Shown here: piece after piece, positions 21,230 through 33,300 of the stretch
Numbering within the stretch: position 1 is the stretch's first letter
Layout: each line of letters starts with the position of its first letter
Source of the DNA: Tragulus kanchil
Taxonomy: Eukaryota > Chordata > Mammalia > Artiodactyla > Tragulidae
Direction: 5' to 3'
DNA length: 64,000 nucleotides
Assembly (NCBI GenBank): GCA_022376925.1
Contig: JAIOJX010000005.1
Coordinates: forward strand, 160,781,501-160,845,500
The notes under the pieces: generated by a model
The model's input: only the letters and a program-made list of their open reading frames with translations
The model's database searches: none
What the model was told of the DNA's origin: nothing
Made by a program: the position numbers and the translations under genes

Positions 21230-22440
21230 TGATGTCCCTTATGAGGGTCAGGAGGGTTGGCATGGTGTCTTTGTGACCCGCAGGTCTGCTCAGTGTCCTG
21301 TCTACTGACAATCCCAAGGTGGGAGGCATGATTGGGGAGTAATATGAAGGTTCCATTTGTTTTTTACCTCAAACTTTAAATTCCCTGGAGAGTCATGCCT
21401 TTTTGACAACTGAAAGAAGGCAGATAAGGACATTTCTGTTGGGTCAAGAAATTGGGAACTTGGAGTGCTGCAGTGATCACTTGTGTGACCCAGCACATGA
21501 AAGAGCCTGGAAGGAAGAAGGTCTGCAAGAAAGTCAAAGTTATTTGTGAATGAGGGACATTTCAATTATATTCTTCTGTGTAGCAAATCTCTACAAACAG
21601 AGTCACATAAACAAGGAATATTTTATTAAGCTCCTAGTTTCTGTGATGAGAAATCAGAGAAGGTCAAGTGGTGCTTGATGGCTCCTCTCTTTTCTACGTG
21701 GGCATACAAAAGTCTAAGTCAAAAGTGATGATAAAGCTAACAGTGTGAATGTAAAACTTCTTAGAAAGACCTTAACCAATTTATTTTATTTTATTCATTT
21801 TTATGTGCATAAAGGGAGAGCGATATATGTTAAAAATCCTTCTCTAGGGCTTCCCCTGGTGGTCCAGTGGGTAAGGACACTGCCTTGCAGTGCAAGGGGC
21901 GCCGGTTCGATCCCTGGCTTGGGAAGATCCCACGTGCCGCGGAGCGGCTGGACTGATGTGTCCAATTACCGAGCCTGAGTTCTGGAGCGCATGTGCCCAG
22001 AGCCAGTGCTCTGCGACAACAGAAGCCACCGCAATGGGAGGCCCACACGGGCCAAAGAACAAAGATGGATGAAAATAGACAAATGAAGGACCAATGGAAG
22101 TAGCCCACCCACTCCTTTCCCTCCCCACCCCAACCCCCATAAATAAATAAATAAATCTTAAAAAAAATCCTTCTCTAATAAGTCTAGATCTTGTAATATG
22201 TAACATTGACATTTGAAGTGATCAGAAACATTTTTGGAGTGGTATTTAATATAGTGGAATATCTTAAATAAATGTTTTGGAATTGAGGCTATCTGGTGTA
22301 CTTTTCCCTAGAGCCTATTAGGTTTTCCTAGCTTCACTTCACATCCCCCTGATACTTGATACTGTCATATTTTTATATATTTTTTCAATCAAGTCAGCAT
22401 ATCTTCGTGGTGTTAATTTGTTTTCCCCTCATTACTGATG
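21230..22440. repeat. Diverged segmental duplication, left member
   Basis: Outside its SINE, this region aligns collinearly with 29,800-31,080 with many substitutions and gaps. Shared blocks include cagtgtcctgtctactgaca, gtggtatttaatatagtgga and cttaaataaatg. Much older than the ~1.1 kb tandem copies. Confidence 0.7.
21847..22165 (+). mobile_element. Full-length tRNA-like SINE with (aaat)n tail
   Basis: From gggcttcccctggtggtcca through ggttcgatccctggcttggg and gagcgcatgtgcccagag to a tail of aaataaataaataaatctta. Flanked by aaatccttctcta on both sides (target-site duplication at about 21,834 and 22,166). Confidence 0.9.
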
Positions 22441-22551
22441 TGGTTAGTCTTTTTGAGATTTATTGTCCTGTCTGAAGGAGGTAACAAGTGGCAGAGCCTT
22501 TTTCTATTCGCTCTTGGACGTTTATGTGCTTGATAAGCCTGGAATGTGAAC

Positions 22552-24796
22552 CTACAGGTGGTTAGCAGCCTTTTACAGAGAATGCTCATGTGTGGAACCT
22601 CATGTCTTAGTACCTAGAGTTAAAAGTTCCAGTCACAACTTTTCTTACAGCCCAGTCCTCATCAGGCTCTTCTTGATGTTTCTGAGAGAGGACTTCGATC
22701 AGAAAAGCAAGTGCACAGGATCTTCCGCACACTGAAGCAGACACCCTCTCAAGGCAGAGAGGGCATCCTGGCCAAGTCCTAGATCTCAGAGAGACACCAT
22801 CCCCATTGAGCACTGGGGTAATGTTAATGTGAGAAGACCTTTTGTGTGGATGCCATTTGTTAGGCTATTCCTACTGTGATGCTGGACTTGAACTGTTTCC
22901 AATGATGTTCTTCCGTTTTTGAGATACTCATGTTTCCCTTCTCCATTTTTCAATGTGGCAAATTATATTGATATTACAAACCTGAATCAGACTTGCATTT
23001 CTGAAGTGATCCCTAATTTGTCTTGATGTAATATCCATTTTGTATGTTGCTACATTTTACTTGCTAGTGTGATATTCAGGTTTAAACTGTAATTATTTAA
23101 TTCTGCTTGATGAAATTCCTGCAGCATTTCTTATACAGCAGATCTTCTGGTAATGAACCCTTTCAGCTTTGTTTTGTGGTTGTTTCTTCCATACGTCTTT
23201 GATATCTCTTTCGTTTCTGAAGAATAGATTTCCTGGATACACATTCTTCTTTGACAGTTTTATTTTCTTTCTATATTGGAATACATCGTACCTTTCCTAG
23301 TCTGCAAAGTTTCTATTGAGAAGTCTCCCTTGAGTCTCATGATGGTCTTTTATATGTGATGACTCATTATTTTTCTTGTTGCTTGTTTGTTTTCATATGG
23401 GACTTCCATAATTCACTATTGTTTCTGTTGATGATGTCCCAGAGTATATCATCACTCTTCTTAATTATTTTTTTCTTTTCGCTATTGTGAAAATTTCAAA
23501 TGACCTACCTTTTAGTTCACTGATTCTCTCTTATGCTTGCTTGAGTTGTTGTTGAATCACTCCTATTACATTCTTCAGTACATTTGTTGTATTTTTCAGC
23601 AATAGTTCTCAGTTATTCTTTTGATTGTTTTATTTGTTGAACTTCTTATTTTGTCTCATTTTCCTTGATTCATTTGTCCTGTTTCTCTCCCAACTACAGG
23701 TGGTTAGCAGCCTTTTACAGAGAATGCTCATGTGTGGAACCTCATGTCTTAGTACCTAGAGTTAAAAGTTCCAGTCACAACTTTTCTTACAGCCCAGTCC
23801 TCATCAGGCTCTTCTTGATGTTTCTGAGAGAGGACTTCGATCAGAAAAGCAAGTGCACAGGATCTTCCGCACACTGAAGCAGACACCCTCTCAAGGCAGA
23901 GAGGGCATCCTGGCCAAGTCCTAGATCTCAGAGAGACACCATCCCCATTGAGCACTGGGGTAATGTTAATGTGAGAAGACCTTTTGTGTGGATGCCATTT
24001 GTTAGGCTATTCCTACTGTGATGCTGGACTTGAACTGTTTCCAATGATGTTCTTCCGTTTTTGAGATACTCATGTTTCCCTTCTCCATTTTTCAATGTGG
24101 CAAATTATATTGATATTACAAACCTGAATCAGACTTGCATTTCTGAAGTGATCCCTAATTTGTCTTGATGTAATATCCATTTTGTATGTTGCTACATTTT
24201 ACTTGCTAGTGTGATATTCAGGTTTAAACTGTAATTATTTAATTCTGCTTGATGAAATTCCTGCAGCATTTCTTATACAGCAGATCTTCTGGTAATGAAC
24301 CCTTTCAGCTTTGTTTTGTGGTTGTTTCTTCCATACGTCTTTGATATCTCTTTCGTTTCTGAAGAATAGATTTCCTGGATACACATTCTTCTTTGACAGT
24401 TTTATTTTCTTTCTATATTGGAATACATCGTACCTTTCCTAGTCTGCAAAGTTTCTATTGAGAAGTCTCCCTTGAGTCTCATGATGGTCTTTTATATGTG
24501 ATGACTCATTATTTTTCTTGTTGCTTGTTTGTTTTCATATGGGACTTCCATAATTCACTATTGTTTCTGTTGATGATGTCCCAGAGTATATCATCACTCT
24601 TCTTAATTATTTTTTTCTTTTCGCTATTGTGAAAATTTCAAATGACCTACCTTTTAGTTCACTGATTCTCTCTTATGCTTGCTTGAGTTGTTGTTGAATC
24701 ACTCCTATTACATTCTTCAGTACATTTGTTGTATTTTTCAGCAATAGTTCTCAGTTATTCTTTTGATTGTTTTATTTGTTGAACTTCTTATTTTGT
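22552..24796. repeat. Tandem direct duplication 8 (unit 1,142)
   Basis: Copies about 22,552-23,654 and 23,694-24,796, separated by 39 unique T/C-rich bases. Lies in old L1-like sequence with no gene; no difference between the copies was noticed. Confidence 0.95.
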
Positions 24797-24960
24797 TCAT
24801 GCATTTTCCCTCTGAATTTCATGTAGTTGTCTGTCCATGTTTCTTGCATTTCACCAAACTATTTTAAGAGGACTGAATTCTTTATGAGTTCATAGAATTC
24901 TACTTCTTTAGAGAGTTTTGTTGATTTCATCATCTCATGTTTGCTTCTCTTTTTTTAAAG
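22860..24960. mobile_element. Degenerate L1-like LINE relics
   Basis: AT-rich sequence with L1-like blocks (ttcaatgtggcaaattatat; gcatttcttatacagcagat; ctgcaaagtttctattgaga). No open reading frame remains. Duplicated internally by tandem duplication 8. Subfamily and orientation could not be fixed by eye. Confidence 0.45.
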
Positions 24961-25267
24961 TGAGATATTGTTTTTATTTATCAAATTCATAAACAGACTG
25001 AAAACCTTGTAATATCCACAATAGTTTTCATAAACTGCTGGAGTTACAAACTGCTGGGACCACTTTTAAAATATAGAGTCTAAATGTGAATTTTTCCTAA
25101 ATAAATAATTGTAACATATAAAGTCTTATACACAAAATTCCCCATCAGAGAGTACTTGATTCTTAATGGCCCCTTATTTGTTACATTGTGTGTTATTTGC
25201 ACATTTGAGTTGGTAGTCACTTCTAGGACTCTTTGGTTCAGGGTGTTGCTTCATCTTCATATGTATG

Positions 25268-27535
25268 TTGTGTGATCTTCACTGTGAATTCTTGCCTATT
25301 GATAGTCCTCTAGCATGCGAGTGTGCAAGTAAGCCTGATCATGTCTTCAAAGGTTTCCTCAGGAGGGATCTGTCTGTGTCATCAGAAGAGATGATGGGAA
25401 ATTGGGAACCAGAAACTAACTTTATGAGAAAAATTAAGGTACAGGAAGAGAACTCCTATTTGTGTAAGGACCTTTTCTGAAGGCATCTTGGAGATCACAT
25501 GGGTGGTGACCATGAATGCTAACCAATATGTGGTCAACCATTTTCAGATCACTCTCATGTGTCCTGGTATCTAGAGCTGAAAGTCCCAGTCAGGACTTTT
25601 TCTAACACCTTTGCACTCACCACACTCTTCCTGATGTCTCTGAGCTCGTCGTCCTGGGGCTAGGTGAGATGATACTAACTCCTGGGCCCCTGAGTCTTTA
25701 CCAGTGCCGGCCTCGTGCTGAGCATGTTGCAGCAGTCACTCTCACCCTCATGGCTCTTCACAGAGGAGACACCATTACCGACATCTTTTCAGTAAGGAAA
25801 TGGAAGTCCAGGAGATTAAGTAACTCCCTCAGGAGATGAAGCAACAGCAAGTGAGTAATGGACGCAGATTGTTTTCATACATCAAGGCTATTTGGGGCTA
25901 TTTGAAAGAGCGTATTTGGACTAAAACCCCATGCATCTCGATCCTAGGTGACAGATGCAGACCTGTCTGTGGGGAATGGGACTCATCATGTCTACATCCC
26001 AGGACGCCAGGGCGCTCTGTGCTGGGAGGAGCAGTACAGCTGCATCTCATACAGTGGAGGGGTGCTCCCCAGGAGTGCTCCGCTGACTGATCAGAAAAAA
26101 AATTCCAGCTCCTTTTGACTGTAATCCAAAACACAATATTTATGTCTAATTCTATACAAAAGGGGCTCTTAACAGTTTTCAGTTTTAAGTTCTTCAGATG
26201 TTGAGCTATGAGGGTGGGAGAGATGCGGTACTTCTGTAGACCCCTGGGGGAGGGATCAGCGGTAACATCCTGGAGGCTGAGAGCATATAGGTGAGGGATG
26301 TTGACAACATGAGCAGCAGATATTGAGAGGGCAATATCTCCTCCAGATGGGTTTGGACTGAACCCGTGAGGATTCATTAGGCAAGGGCATCTTAAAGATT
26401 GTGTGATCTTCACTGTGAATTCTTGATTCCTCTAGCATGCGAGTGTGCAAGTAAGCCTGATCATGTCTTCAAAGGTTTCCTCAGGAGGGATCTGTCTGTG
26501 TCATCAGAAGAGATGATGGGAAATTGGGAACCAGAAACTAACTTTATGAGAAAAATTAAGGTACAGGAAGAGAACTCCTATTTGTGTAAGGACCTTTTCT
26601 GAAGGCATCTTGGAGATCACATGGGTGGTGACCATGAATGCTAACCAATATGTGGTCAACCATTTTCAGATCACTCTCATGTGTCCTGGTATCTAGAGCT
26701 GAAAGTCCCAGTCAGGACTTTTTCTAACACCTTTGCACTCACCACACTCTTCCTGATGTCTCTGAGCTCGTCGTCCTGGGGCTAGGTGAGATGATACTAA
26801 CTCCTGGGCCCCTGAGTCTTTACCAGTGCCGGCCTCGTGCTGAGCATGTTGCAGCAGTCACTCTCACCCTCATGGCTCTTCACAGAGGAGACACCATTAC
26901 CGACATCTTTTCAGTAAGGAAATGGAAGTCCAGGGAGATTAAGTAACTCCCTCAGGAGATGAAGCAACAGCAAGTGAGTAATGGACGCAGATTGTTTTCA
27001 TACATCAAGGCTATTTGGGGCTATTTGAAAGAGCGTATTTGGACTAAAACCCCATGCATCTCGATCCTAGGTGACAGATGCAGACCTGTCTGTGGGGAAT
27101 GGGACTCATCATGTCTACATCCCAGGACGCCAGGGCGCTCTGTGCTGGGAGGAGCAGTACAGCTGCATCTCATACAGTGGAGGGGTGCTCCCCAGGAGTG
27201 CTCCGCTGACTGATCAGAAAAAAAATTCCAGCTCCTTTTGACTGTAATCCAAAACACAATATTTATGTCTAATTCTATACAAAAGGGGCTCTTAACAGTT
27301 TTCAGTTTTAAGTTCTTCAGATGTTGAGCTATGAGGGTGGGAGAGATGCGGTACTTCTGTAGACCCCTGGGGGAGGGATCAGCGGTAACATCCTGGAGGC
27401 TGAGAGCATATAGGTGAGGGATGTTGACAACATGAGCAGCAGATATTGAGAGGGCAATATCTCCTCCTGACTTGACTGAAGGCAGATCTCTGGCCCATAG
27501 AGCACTGGAACACAGTGAGGATTCATTAAGGCAAA
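25268..27535. repeat. Tandem direct duplication 9 (unit ~1,122-1,131)
   Basis: Copies about 25,268-26,398 and 26,399-27,535. The second copy begins with a small deletion and the last ~70 bases of the first are scrambled relative to the second (agatgggtttggactg against gacttgactgaaggc). Overlaps duplication 10. Confidence 0.93.
25690..25870 (-). mobile_element. MIR-like relic
   Basis: Antisense MIR signature gctcttcacagaggagacac then ggagattaagtaactccctc. Duplicated at about 26,812-26,993. Confidence 0.5.
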
Positions 27536-29359
27536 GTCGATGCACCTCCCCTGTATGAAGAAGGGTAGAAACAGAAGATCACTAAGAAGCCATTGGAACT
27601 GGAAAGAGAAGGCTATGGTTTCCTTGGCTCAAAGAGATCCAGCTCAGTACCCCTTAGAATCCCCAGGCTAAGCCTTCATTTATGCCATTCTTCTTCCTGG
27701 TGTTGGCCTCCAGCTGCACACCTATTTCTAGATTCTGTTCATGCATTGGAATCTGCTCTCCCTTCCCCATGGAGCCCTGTTGTTTTTACTCTGGGCTCCC
27801 TTTGCTCTGGAATTGAACTTGTCTGCTCCCCTCTGAACAGGGGCCTGTGGAAGGATAAAGGCCTGCTGCTATCCATTTGATAGGGACAGAATAAAATAGG
27901 TAGTTGTAAAGTCCTAGTAGGGGACTGTAGGTGGAAAGGTAAAACCTAAGAAAAGTTGGGAGGCCAGTAAGTTAATGATAACTCAAGAAAGCTGCTCCTT
28001 ATTCAATAAAACAGGCTTGACTAAGTATAAACAGCTAATGAAAAAAGAGCTAATGAAGGAGGAACTAATGATGTATGCCTTATATCTGCATCTATGTCTA
28101 CCTGAAGAAGGTGGTCTTCTACCCTCTCATATATATATACTGCTGCCCACTCAATCGGAGCAGAGCCTTCCTGCCTGCCTGCTTGCACCTCTTACAAGTT
28201 TTCGATCTTTAATAAATCCTCTTCTTGCATATTACTCTGCCTCTCACTGAATTTCTTCTGTGTTGGACCTGCCTCACTTTTTTAATTCGGAGCTAGGGTT
28301 TTGCTGAACCTGCCATTCGGGGCTCTGTGCTGGGAGGAGCAGTACAGCTGCATCTCATACAGTACTTCTGTAGACCCTTTTGTGGGGAACAGTTTTCAGT
28401 TTTAAGTTCTTCAGATGTTGAGCTATGAGGGTGGGAGAGATGCGGTACTTCTGTAGACCCCTGGGGGAGGGATCAGCGGTAACATCCTGGAGGCTGAGAG
28501 CATATAGGTGAGGGATGTTGACAACATGAGCAGCAGATATTGAGAGGGCAATATCTCCTCCTGACTTGACTGAAGGCAGATCTCTGGCCCATAGAGCACT
28601 GGAACACAGTGAGGATTCATTAAGGCAAAGTCGATGCACCTCCCCTGTATGAAGAAGGGTAGAAACAGAAGATCACTAAGAAGCCATTGGAACTGGAAAG
28701 AGAAGGCTATGGTTTCCTTGGCTCAAAGAGATCCAGCTCAGTACCCCTTAGAATCCCCAGGCTAAGCCTTCATTTATGCCATTCTTCTTCCTGGTGTTGG
28801 CCTCCAGCTGCACACCTATTTCTAGATTCTGTTCATGCATTGGAATCTGCTCTCCCTTCCCCATGGAGCCCTGTTGTTTTTACTCTGGGCTCCCTTTGCT
28901 CTGGAATTGAACTTGTCTGCTCCCCTCTGAACAGGGGCCTGTGGAAGGATAAAGGCCTGCTGCTATCCATTTGATAGGGACAGAATAAAATAGGTAGTTG
29001 TAAAGTCCTAGTAGGGGACTGTAGGTGGAAAGGTAAAACCTAAGAAAAGTTGGGAGGCCAGTAAGTTAATGATAACTCAAGAAAGCTGCTCCTTATTCAA
29101 TAAAACAGGCTTGACTAAGTATAAACAGCTAATGAAAAAAGAGCTAATGAAGGAGGAACTAATGATGTATGCCTTATATCTGCATCTATGTCTACCTGAA
29201 GAAGGTGGTCTTCTACCCTCTCATATATATATACTGCTGCCCACTCAATCGGAGCAGAGCCTTCCTGCCTGCCTGCTTGCACCTCTTACAAGTTTTCGAT
29301 CTTTAATAAATCCTCTTCTTGCATATTACTCTGCCTCTCACTGAATTTCTTCTGTGTTG
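27294..29359. repeat. Tandem direct duplication 10 (unit 1,094)
   Basis: Copies about 27,294-28,265 and 28,388-29,359. The 122-base junction is a mosaic containing fragments of sequence found at ~27,136 and ~27,352. Carries the LTR-like block at 27.9-28.3 kb twice. Confidence 0.93.
27895..28265 (+). mobile_element. LTR-like block (copy a)
   Basis: Promoter- and R-like features: a short TATA-like tract (catatatatatac near 28,130), then ctttaataaatcctcttctt (polyadenylation signal) and a C/T-rich end. Suggests an endogenous retroviral LTR without internal genes. Its ends are not well defined. Confidence 0.5.
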
Positions 29360-29375
29360 AGACACAAAGAACCTG
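28989..29375 (+). mobile_element. LTR-like block (copy b)
   Basis: Second copy via duplication 10; here it continues into gagacacaaagaacctgagc, the likely genuine 3' flank. Confidence 0.5.
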
Positions 29376-29799
29376 AGCCTCAGTGGGTCCAGATGTTGGG
29401 TGAGTAATTTCAATTCAAAGATTGCTCAAGACTAGGGTTTTGGCTGGATTAAGTCCTGGCCATGTGGGTTCAAGTCCCAGACCGGGTCTGGCTGGATTGA
29501 GTCCTAGCCACATGGGTTTAAGTCCCAAGCAGTCTGGGCCCTGGGTTTAAATCTCAATCTGAGGTAGAACACTTTCACATTTACCTGGCCATATAGATGG
29601 CCTTGCTGGACACTGGCCACTCCAGGCCCCCTTAGGCTGCAGCCTCCATTTCCTCCACTGCCCAAGGGCCTCCACTCCTCTAGCCATCTAACCACTGTGC
29701 GTTATGAGTCTCCTCCCCGTACTTTCCCTCAGGGTAAAGGGGCAGTAATGGCTGGCGTTGGGGACCTTCCCGCGTGCCAAGGAAGCAGAATTCCTTGTG

Positions 29800-31080
29800 A
29801 TGACACTTATGATAGACAGGAAGGCTGGCACGGTAACTATGTGACCTGTGTTTTCCTCAGTGTCCTATCTGTGGACAATTCTGGGGAGGGGAAGTAAGTT
29901 GAGGCCCCATTCGTCCCTCATCCCTCTCAGGTGACCATTAAAATCTTGGAGAAATCCTACCTGTTTGTCAACTGAAAAAGGGCAGCTGAGATGGCTTAGA
30001 TGAGGACATCATCATCAGGATGACATCTAGGAACTGAGATTTGTAAGGGACTGCAGTGGTCATTCATGTAACCCAGTGGATAAAAGGATCTAGAAGGGGA
30101 AGAAGGTCCTGCAAGGATGTCAAAGTTCGTTGTGAATGATGGACATGCTAATTATCTTCTGCTGTTTAACAAATTGCCCTAAACTGGGTGACTTAAAACA
30201 AGAGCTATTTTATTATGCTTATAGTTTCTGGGACAAGAACTTAGAAAGGAATACTTGTGTCTACTCCACAGATCAACCTTGGACATTAACAACTCTTTTT
30301 TTTTTTTTTTTAAAGATTTATTTATTTATTTATTTTGGTGGGGGTGGGGTGGGGAGGGAGGGGAGCAGGTGGGCCACTTCTTCTTTTATTTTATTTTTTA
30401 AAGATTTATTTATTTATTTATTTATTTTTAGGCGGGGTCGGGTTGGGGAGGGAAGGGAGCCGGCGGGCCACTTCTATTGGTCTTTCCTTTCTCTATGTTC
30501 ATCCGTCTTTGTTCTTTGCTCCTGTGGGCCTCCCATCGCGGTGGCTCCTGTTGTTGCAGAGCGCCGGCTCTGGGCGCATGCGCTCCAGAGCTCCGGCTCG
30601 GTGATTGGACACATCAGTCCAGCTGCTCCGCGGCACATGGGATCTTCCCAGGCCAGGGATCGAACCGGCACCCCTTGCACTGCAAGGCGGTGTCCTTACC
30701 CACTGGACCACCAGGGAAGCCCGGACATTAACAACTCTGAGTCAAAGTGTTTCAAAAACTCAGATTGTGAATGTAAACAGTTTTAGAAATAATTTAACCA
30801 ATTTATTTTGGTTTATTTTGTAAACACAAGACTGAAATATGCTGTAAGTCATTCTATAATAAATATAAAATAAATCTTCCAATATGTATAACAAAAATAA
30901 ACTCAAATGTTAAAATGCATTGGGTTGGGGATTTTTGTAGTTTTTCTTGTTGTTCAAGTGGTATTTTAAATAATGGAATACCTTAAATAAATGATATTTG
31001 GAATTGATGAAATCCGGTACGCTTCTCCCTACAGCCTATAAGGCTCTCTTTGCTTCACATCCTTCATGCTACTTGCTATT
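29800..31080. repeat. Diverged segmental duplication, right member
   Basis: Counterpart of 21,230-22,440 in the same orientation (cagtgtcctatctgtggaca; gtggtattttaaataatgga). Each member carries its own independent SINE insertion at a different site. Confidence 0.7.
30297..30722 (-). mobile_element. Composite tRNA-like SINE with a doubled tail
   Basis: A full antisense SINE (about 30,398-30,722) preceded by a second ~90-base copy of only the SINE 3' end (30,297-30,388: T tract, gatttatttatttatttatt, G-rich block, gggccacttct). The whole composite sits between one pair of 16-base repeats, ggacattaacaactct, at 30,281-30,296 and 30,723-30,738. Confidence 0.88.
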
Positions 31081-31110
31081 GTCATATACATATATGTTTT
31101 AAGAATTTTA

Positions 31111-31240
31111 TTCTTTTTTTTTTTTTTTTGGGTGGGGGCAGATTGGGGAGGGAGGGGGGTGGGCGGGCCACTTCTAGTGGTCTTTTTCATTTATCAATTT
31201 TCATCCATCTTTGTTTTTTGGCCCGTGTGGACCTCCCTTT
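31111..31240 (-). mobile_element. Truncated tRNA-like SINE (3' end)
   Basis: T tract, G-rich block (gggagggaggggggtgggcg) and ccatctttgttttttggccc match the 3' half of the local SINE family. The head is missing; the match stops at gtggacctccc. Confidence 0.8.
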
Positions 31241-31671
31241 TTTTTTAACCCTGTTTCTGCATATTTTGTGAAAAAAATTTTTTTCCAGTTATTTGTCAAC
31301 ATGGCTACTTAAATTAATGCACTGAAATAATATTAACATATTATCAAGAGACCCAAATTGGCCATGATATTTTTTAAAACACTGCTAGATTGAATTTAGC
31401 ATATGTTCAGATGTTTTTTGTCTATGCTCATGAGAGGCTGGTGGGTAATTTACTATTTACAGACTAACCCTGCTGTTTTTTACTGGATTTGCTATTAGGG
31501 AAGACTAGCTTCCTAAAGTGCACTTGGAAGTATTTCAAACTGCCTTTGGAAAGACTTTGAACATGATCACAATAATCTGCTTCTTGAATCTTTAATATGA
31601 TATCTCCTATATTTGGTATATTCTTGGTTTGAAGTCTTTAAGCTACTGATGTAATTTATTTAGCATTTACT

Positions 31672-31990
31672 GAGTGCTATGAACTGAATTGTGCCCTTAC
31701 GCCCAAATTCATATATTGAGCTTTAATTCTTAATGGGACTGTATTTGGATGTTGGCCCTGTAGGGATGAGGTTAAGGTTAAATGAGGTCGTAAATGTTAG
31801 TCCAAATCCTGAAACTCTAGTGTCCTCCTAAGAGAAGAGAGACCAGAGGTGTTCTTCACACAGTCACAGTGAAAAGACAGTGTGGAGGATACAGAGGGGA
31901 CGTAGGAACCTACAATCCAGAGAGGTTTCATCAGAAACCACCCTTACTGACCCTTTGATCTTGGACTTTCAGTCACCGATTCTTTTATCT
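31672..31990 (+). mobile_element. MaLR-type LTR relic (MLT1-like)
   Basis: ctgaattgtgcccttacgcc, aaattcatatattgag, then gatcttggactttcag: the order and wording of mammalian MLT1/MST LTRs. Old and diverged. Confidence 0.55.
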
Positions 31991-31994
31991 TTTT

Positions 31995-33300
31995 ACATAT
32001 AAAAATAAGATAGAGTGGGATAGTTTATTCAGTAAGATACAATCTTTAAGATCACAAGAGAATATACATGGACTTCCCTGGTGGTCCAGTGGGTAAAGAG
32101 TCCCCCGTACAGTGCAAGGGCCACAGGTTCAATCCCTGGCCCAGGAAGATCCCACATGCCATGGAGCAGCTGGACAGATGTGTCCAATTATGCAAGCTGG
32201 AGCTCTGGAGCGCATGCGCCCAGAGTCGGTGCTCTGCAACGAGAGAGGCCACTGCGATGGGAGGCCCACACAGGCCAAAGAATAAAGATGGATGAAAAAT
32301 AAACAATGATTTAGAGGGAAAAAACCAAAAATTAAAAAAAAGAGAGAGAATATACAAAACTACTTTATGTAGTCTGATGTAGTTTACTGTATAATAGGAA
32401 TAAATACATAGAGCAGAAAGTGAAAGGTTTGCTTGTACAGAAATCACCATTTACTTAGGGGTTTAAAGCCAAGTGCTCTACAGTCAGAAAGGAATAGGAC
32501 TGTATGTAAAACAACGTGCTCACTATAAAGGCCTTCACTGTATAAACAATAACAAAAACACACAAACCAAATGAACATGTACTAAAATTTAATCATCCAT
32601 AAAAGCTATAATTTGGTGACAGTAAAACACAAGAAGCAATAATAGAGTTGGTTTAGTATATTATATATCTGAGCTTCAAAAGCCAGAAAAATCAGTTTCC
32701 TAGTTTTTTCTTCCCTATAAGAGGCCCATTTTTCCAAAGCATTATGCACAAACAATTTTAATTAAAACATAATGACAATGATATTTCATAATTATTTAAA
32801 CGTAAAATGAAGTCAATGACTCAAAAAAAGTTATTTGCTGCAATGAGTTTGAGGGGAAATTTCCATGATTTATATCATTACAGATATAAAGTATAATGGT
32901 TCAACTTTTCAGTGCTTGACAGGGAGGAAACATGATAAAAAGGTCAATATGAAATCAGCTGATTATAGTAGCAATATCTGACAATTGAAATGCACCCGTG
33001 CTCTTTTGTATAATCATATCAGAGTCAAGTATATTTATTTTCATATTTGTTGTAACTGCTATTGCAAAGGAGAAATACTACTGTCTTATTTTCCAAGCGA
33101 TATACACAGAGCAATTCTTTTCTCAAGGGAATTTGTGCAAACCAATATAAGATCTAAATTCTTCACATAATATATGAAACAGGAGAAGCCTCTTCGGATT
33201 TTTTTTTTTTTTTTTTTTAAGTCTGGAATGCCGGCAATTTCTAACTAGGCAACAGTTCTTCATTCCTGGAATCTGGCTCAGAACTGCTGCTTACTGCGAT
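31995..33300 (-). pseudogene. RAP1A retrocopy, 3' UTR portion, interrupted by a SINE
   Basis: Sequence left of the retrocopy coding part reads on the minus strand like the long AT-rich RAP1A 3' UTR. An expanded A tract (poly-T at 33,199-33,218 on the plus strand) lies inside it rather than at its end. The stretch 32,460-33,300 is the best supported. The remainder to about 31,995, which includes a minus-strand aataaa, is inferred. A tRNA-like SINE at about 32,068-32,344 splits it, so the retrocopy predates that SINE. Confidence 0.55.
32068..32344 (+). mobile_element. tRNA-like SINE inserted in the RAP1A retrocopy 3' UTR
   Basis: ggacttccctggtggtccag to aaagatggatgaaaaataaa with an A-rich tail, flanked by agagaatatac at 32,057-32,067 and 32,345-32,355. 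Confidence 0.88.

Larger units (their letters stand above)
24960..27893. other. Non-coding stretch with an unexplained 174-codon minus frame
   Basis: Mostly duplications 9 and 10 and a MIR relic. A minus-strand frame at 27,021-27,545 (with a variant at 25,898-26,413) is open but matches no family I recognise and crosses a MIR-like relic. Confidence 0.5.

Noticed and set aside
27021..27545. A 174-codon minus-strand frame suggesting an unknown gene
   Set aside because: No recognised motif; the duplicated version has a different N-terminus, and the frame crosses a MIR-like relic. Kept only as an unexplained stretch.
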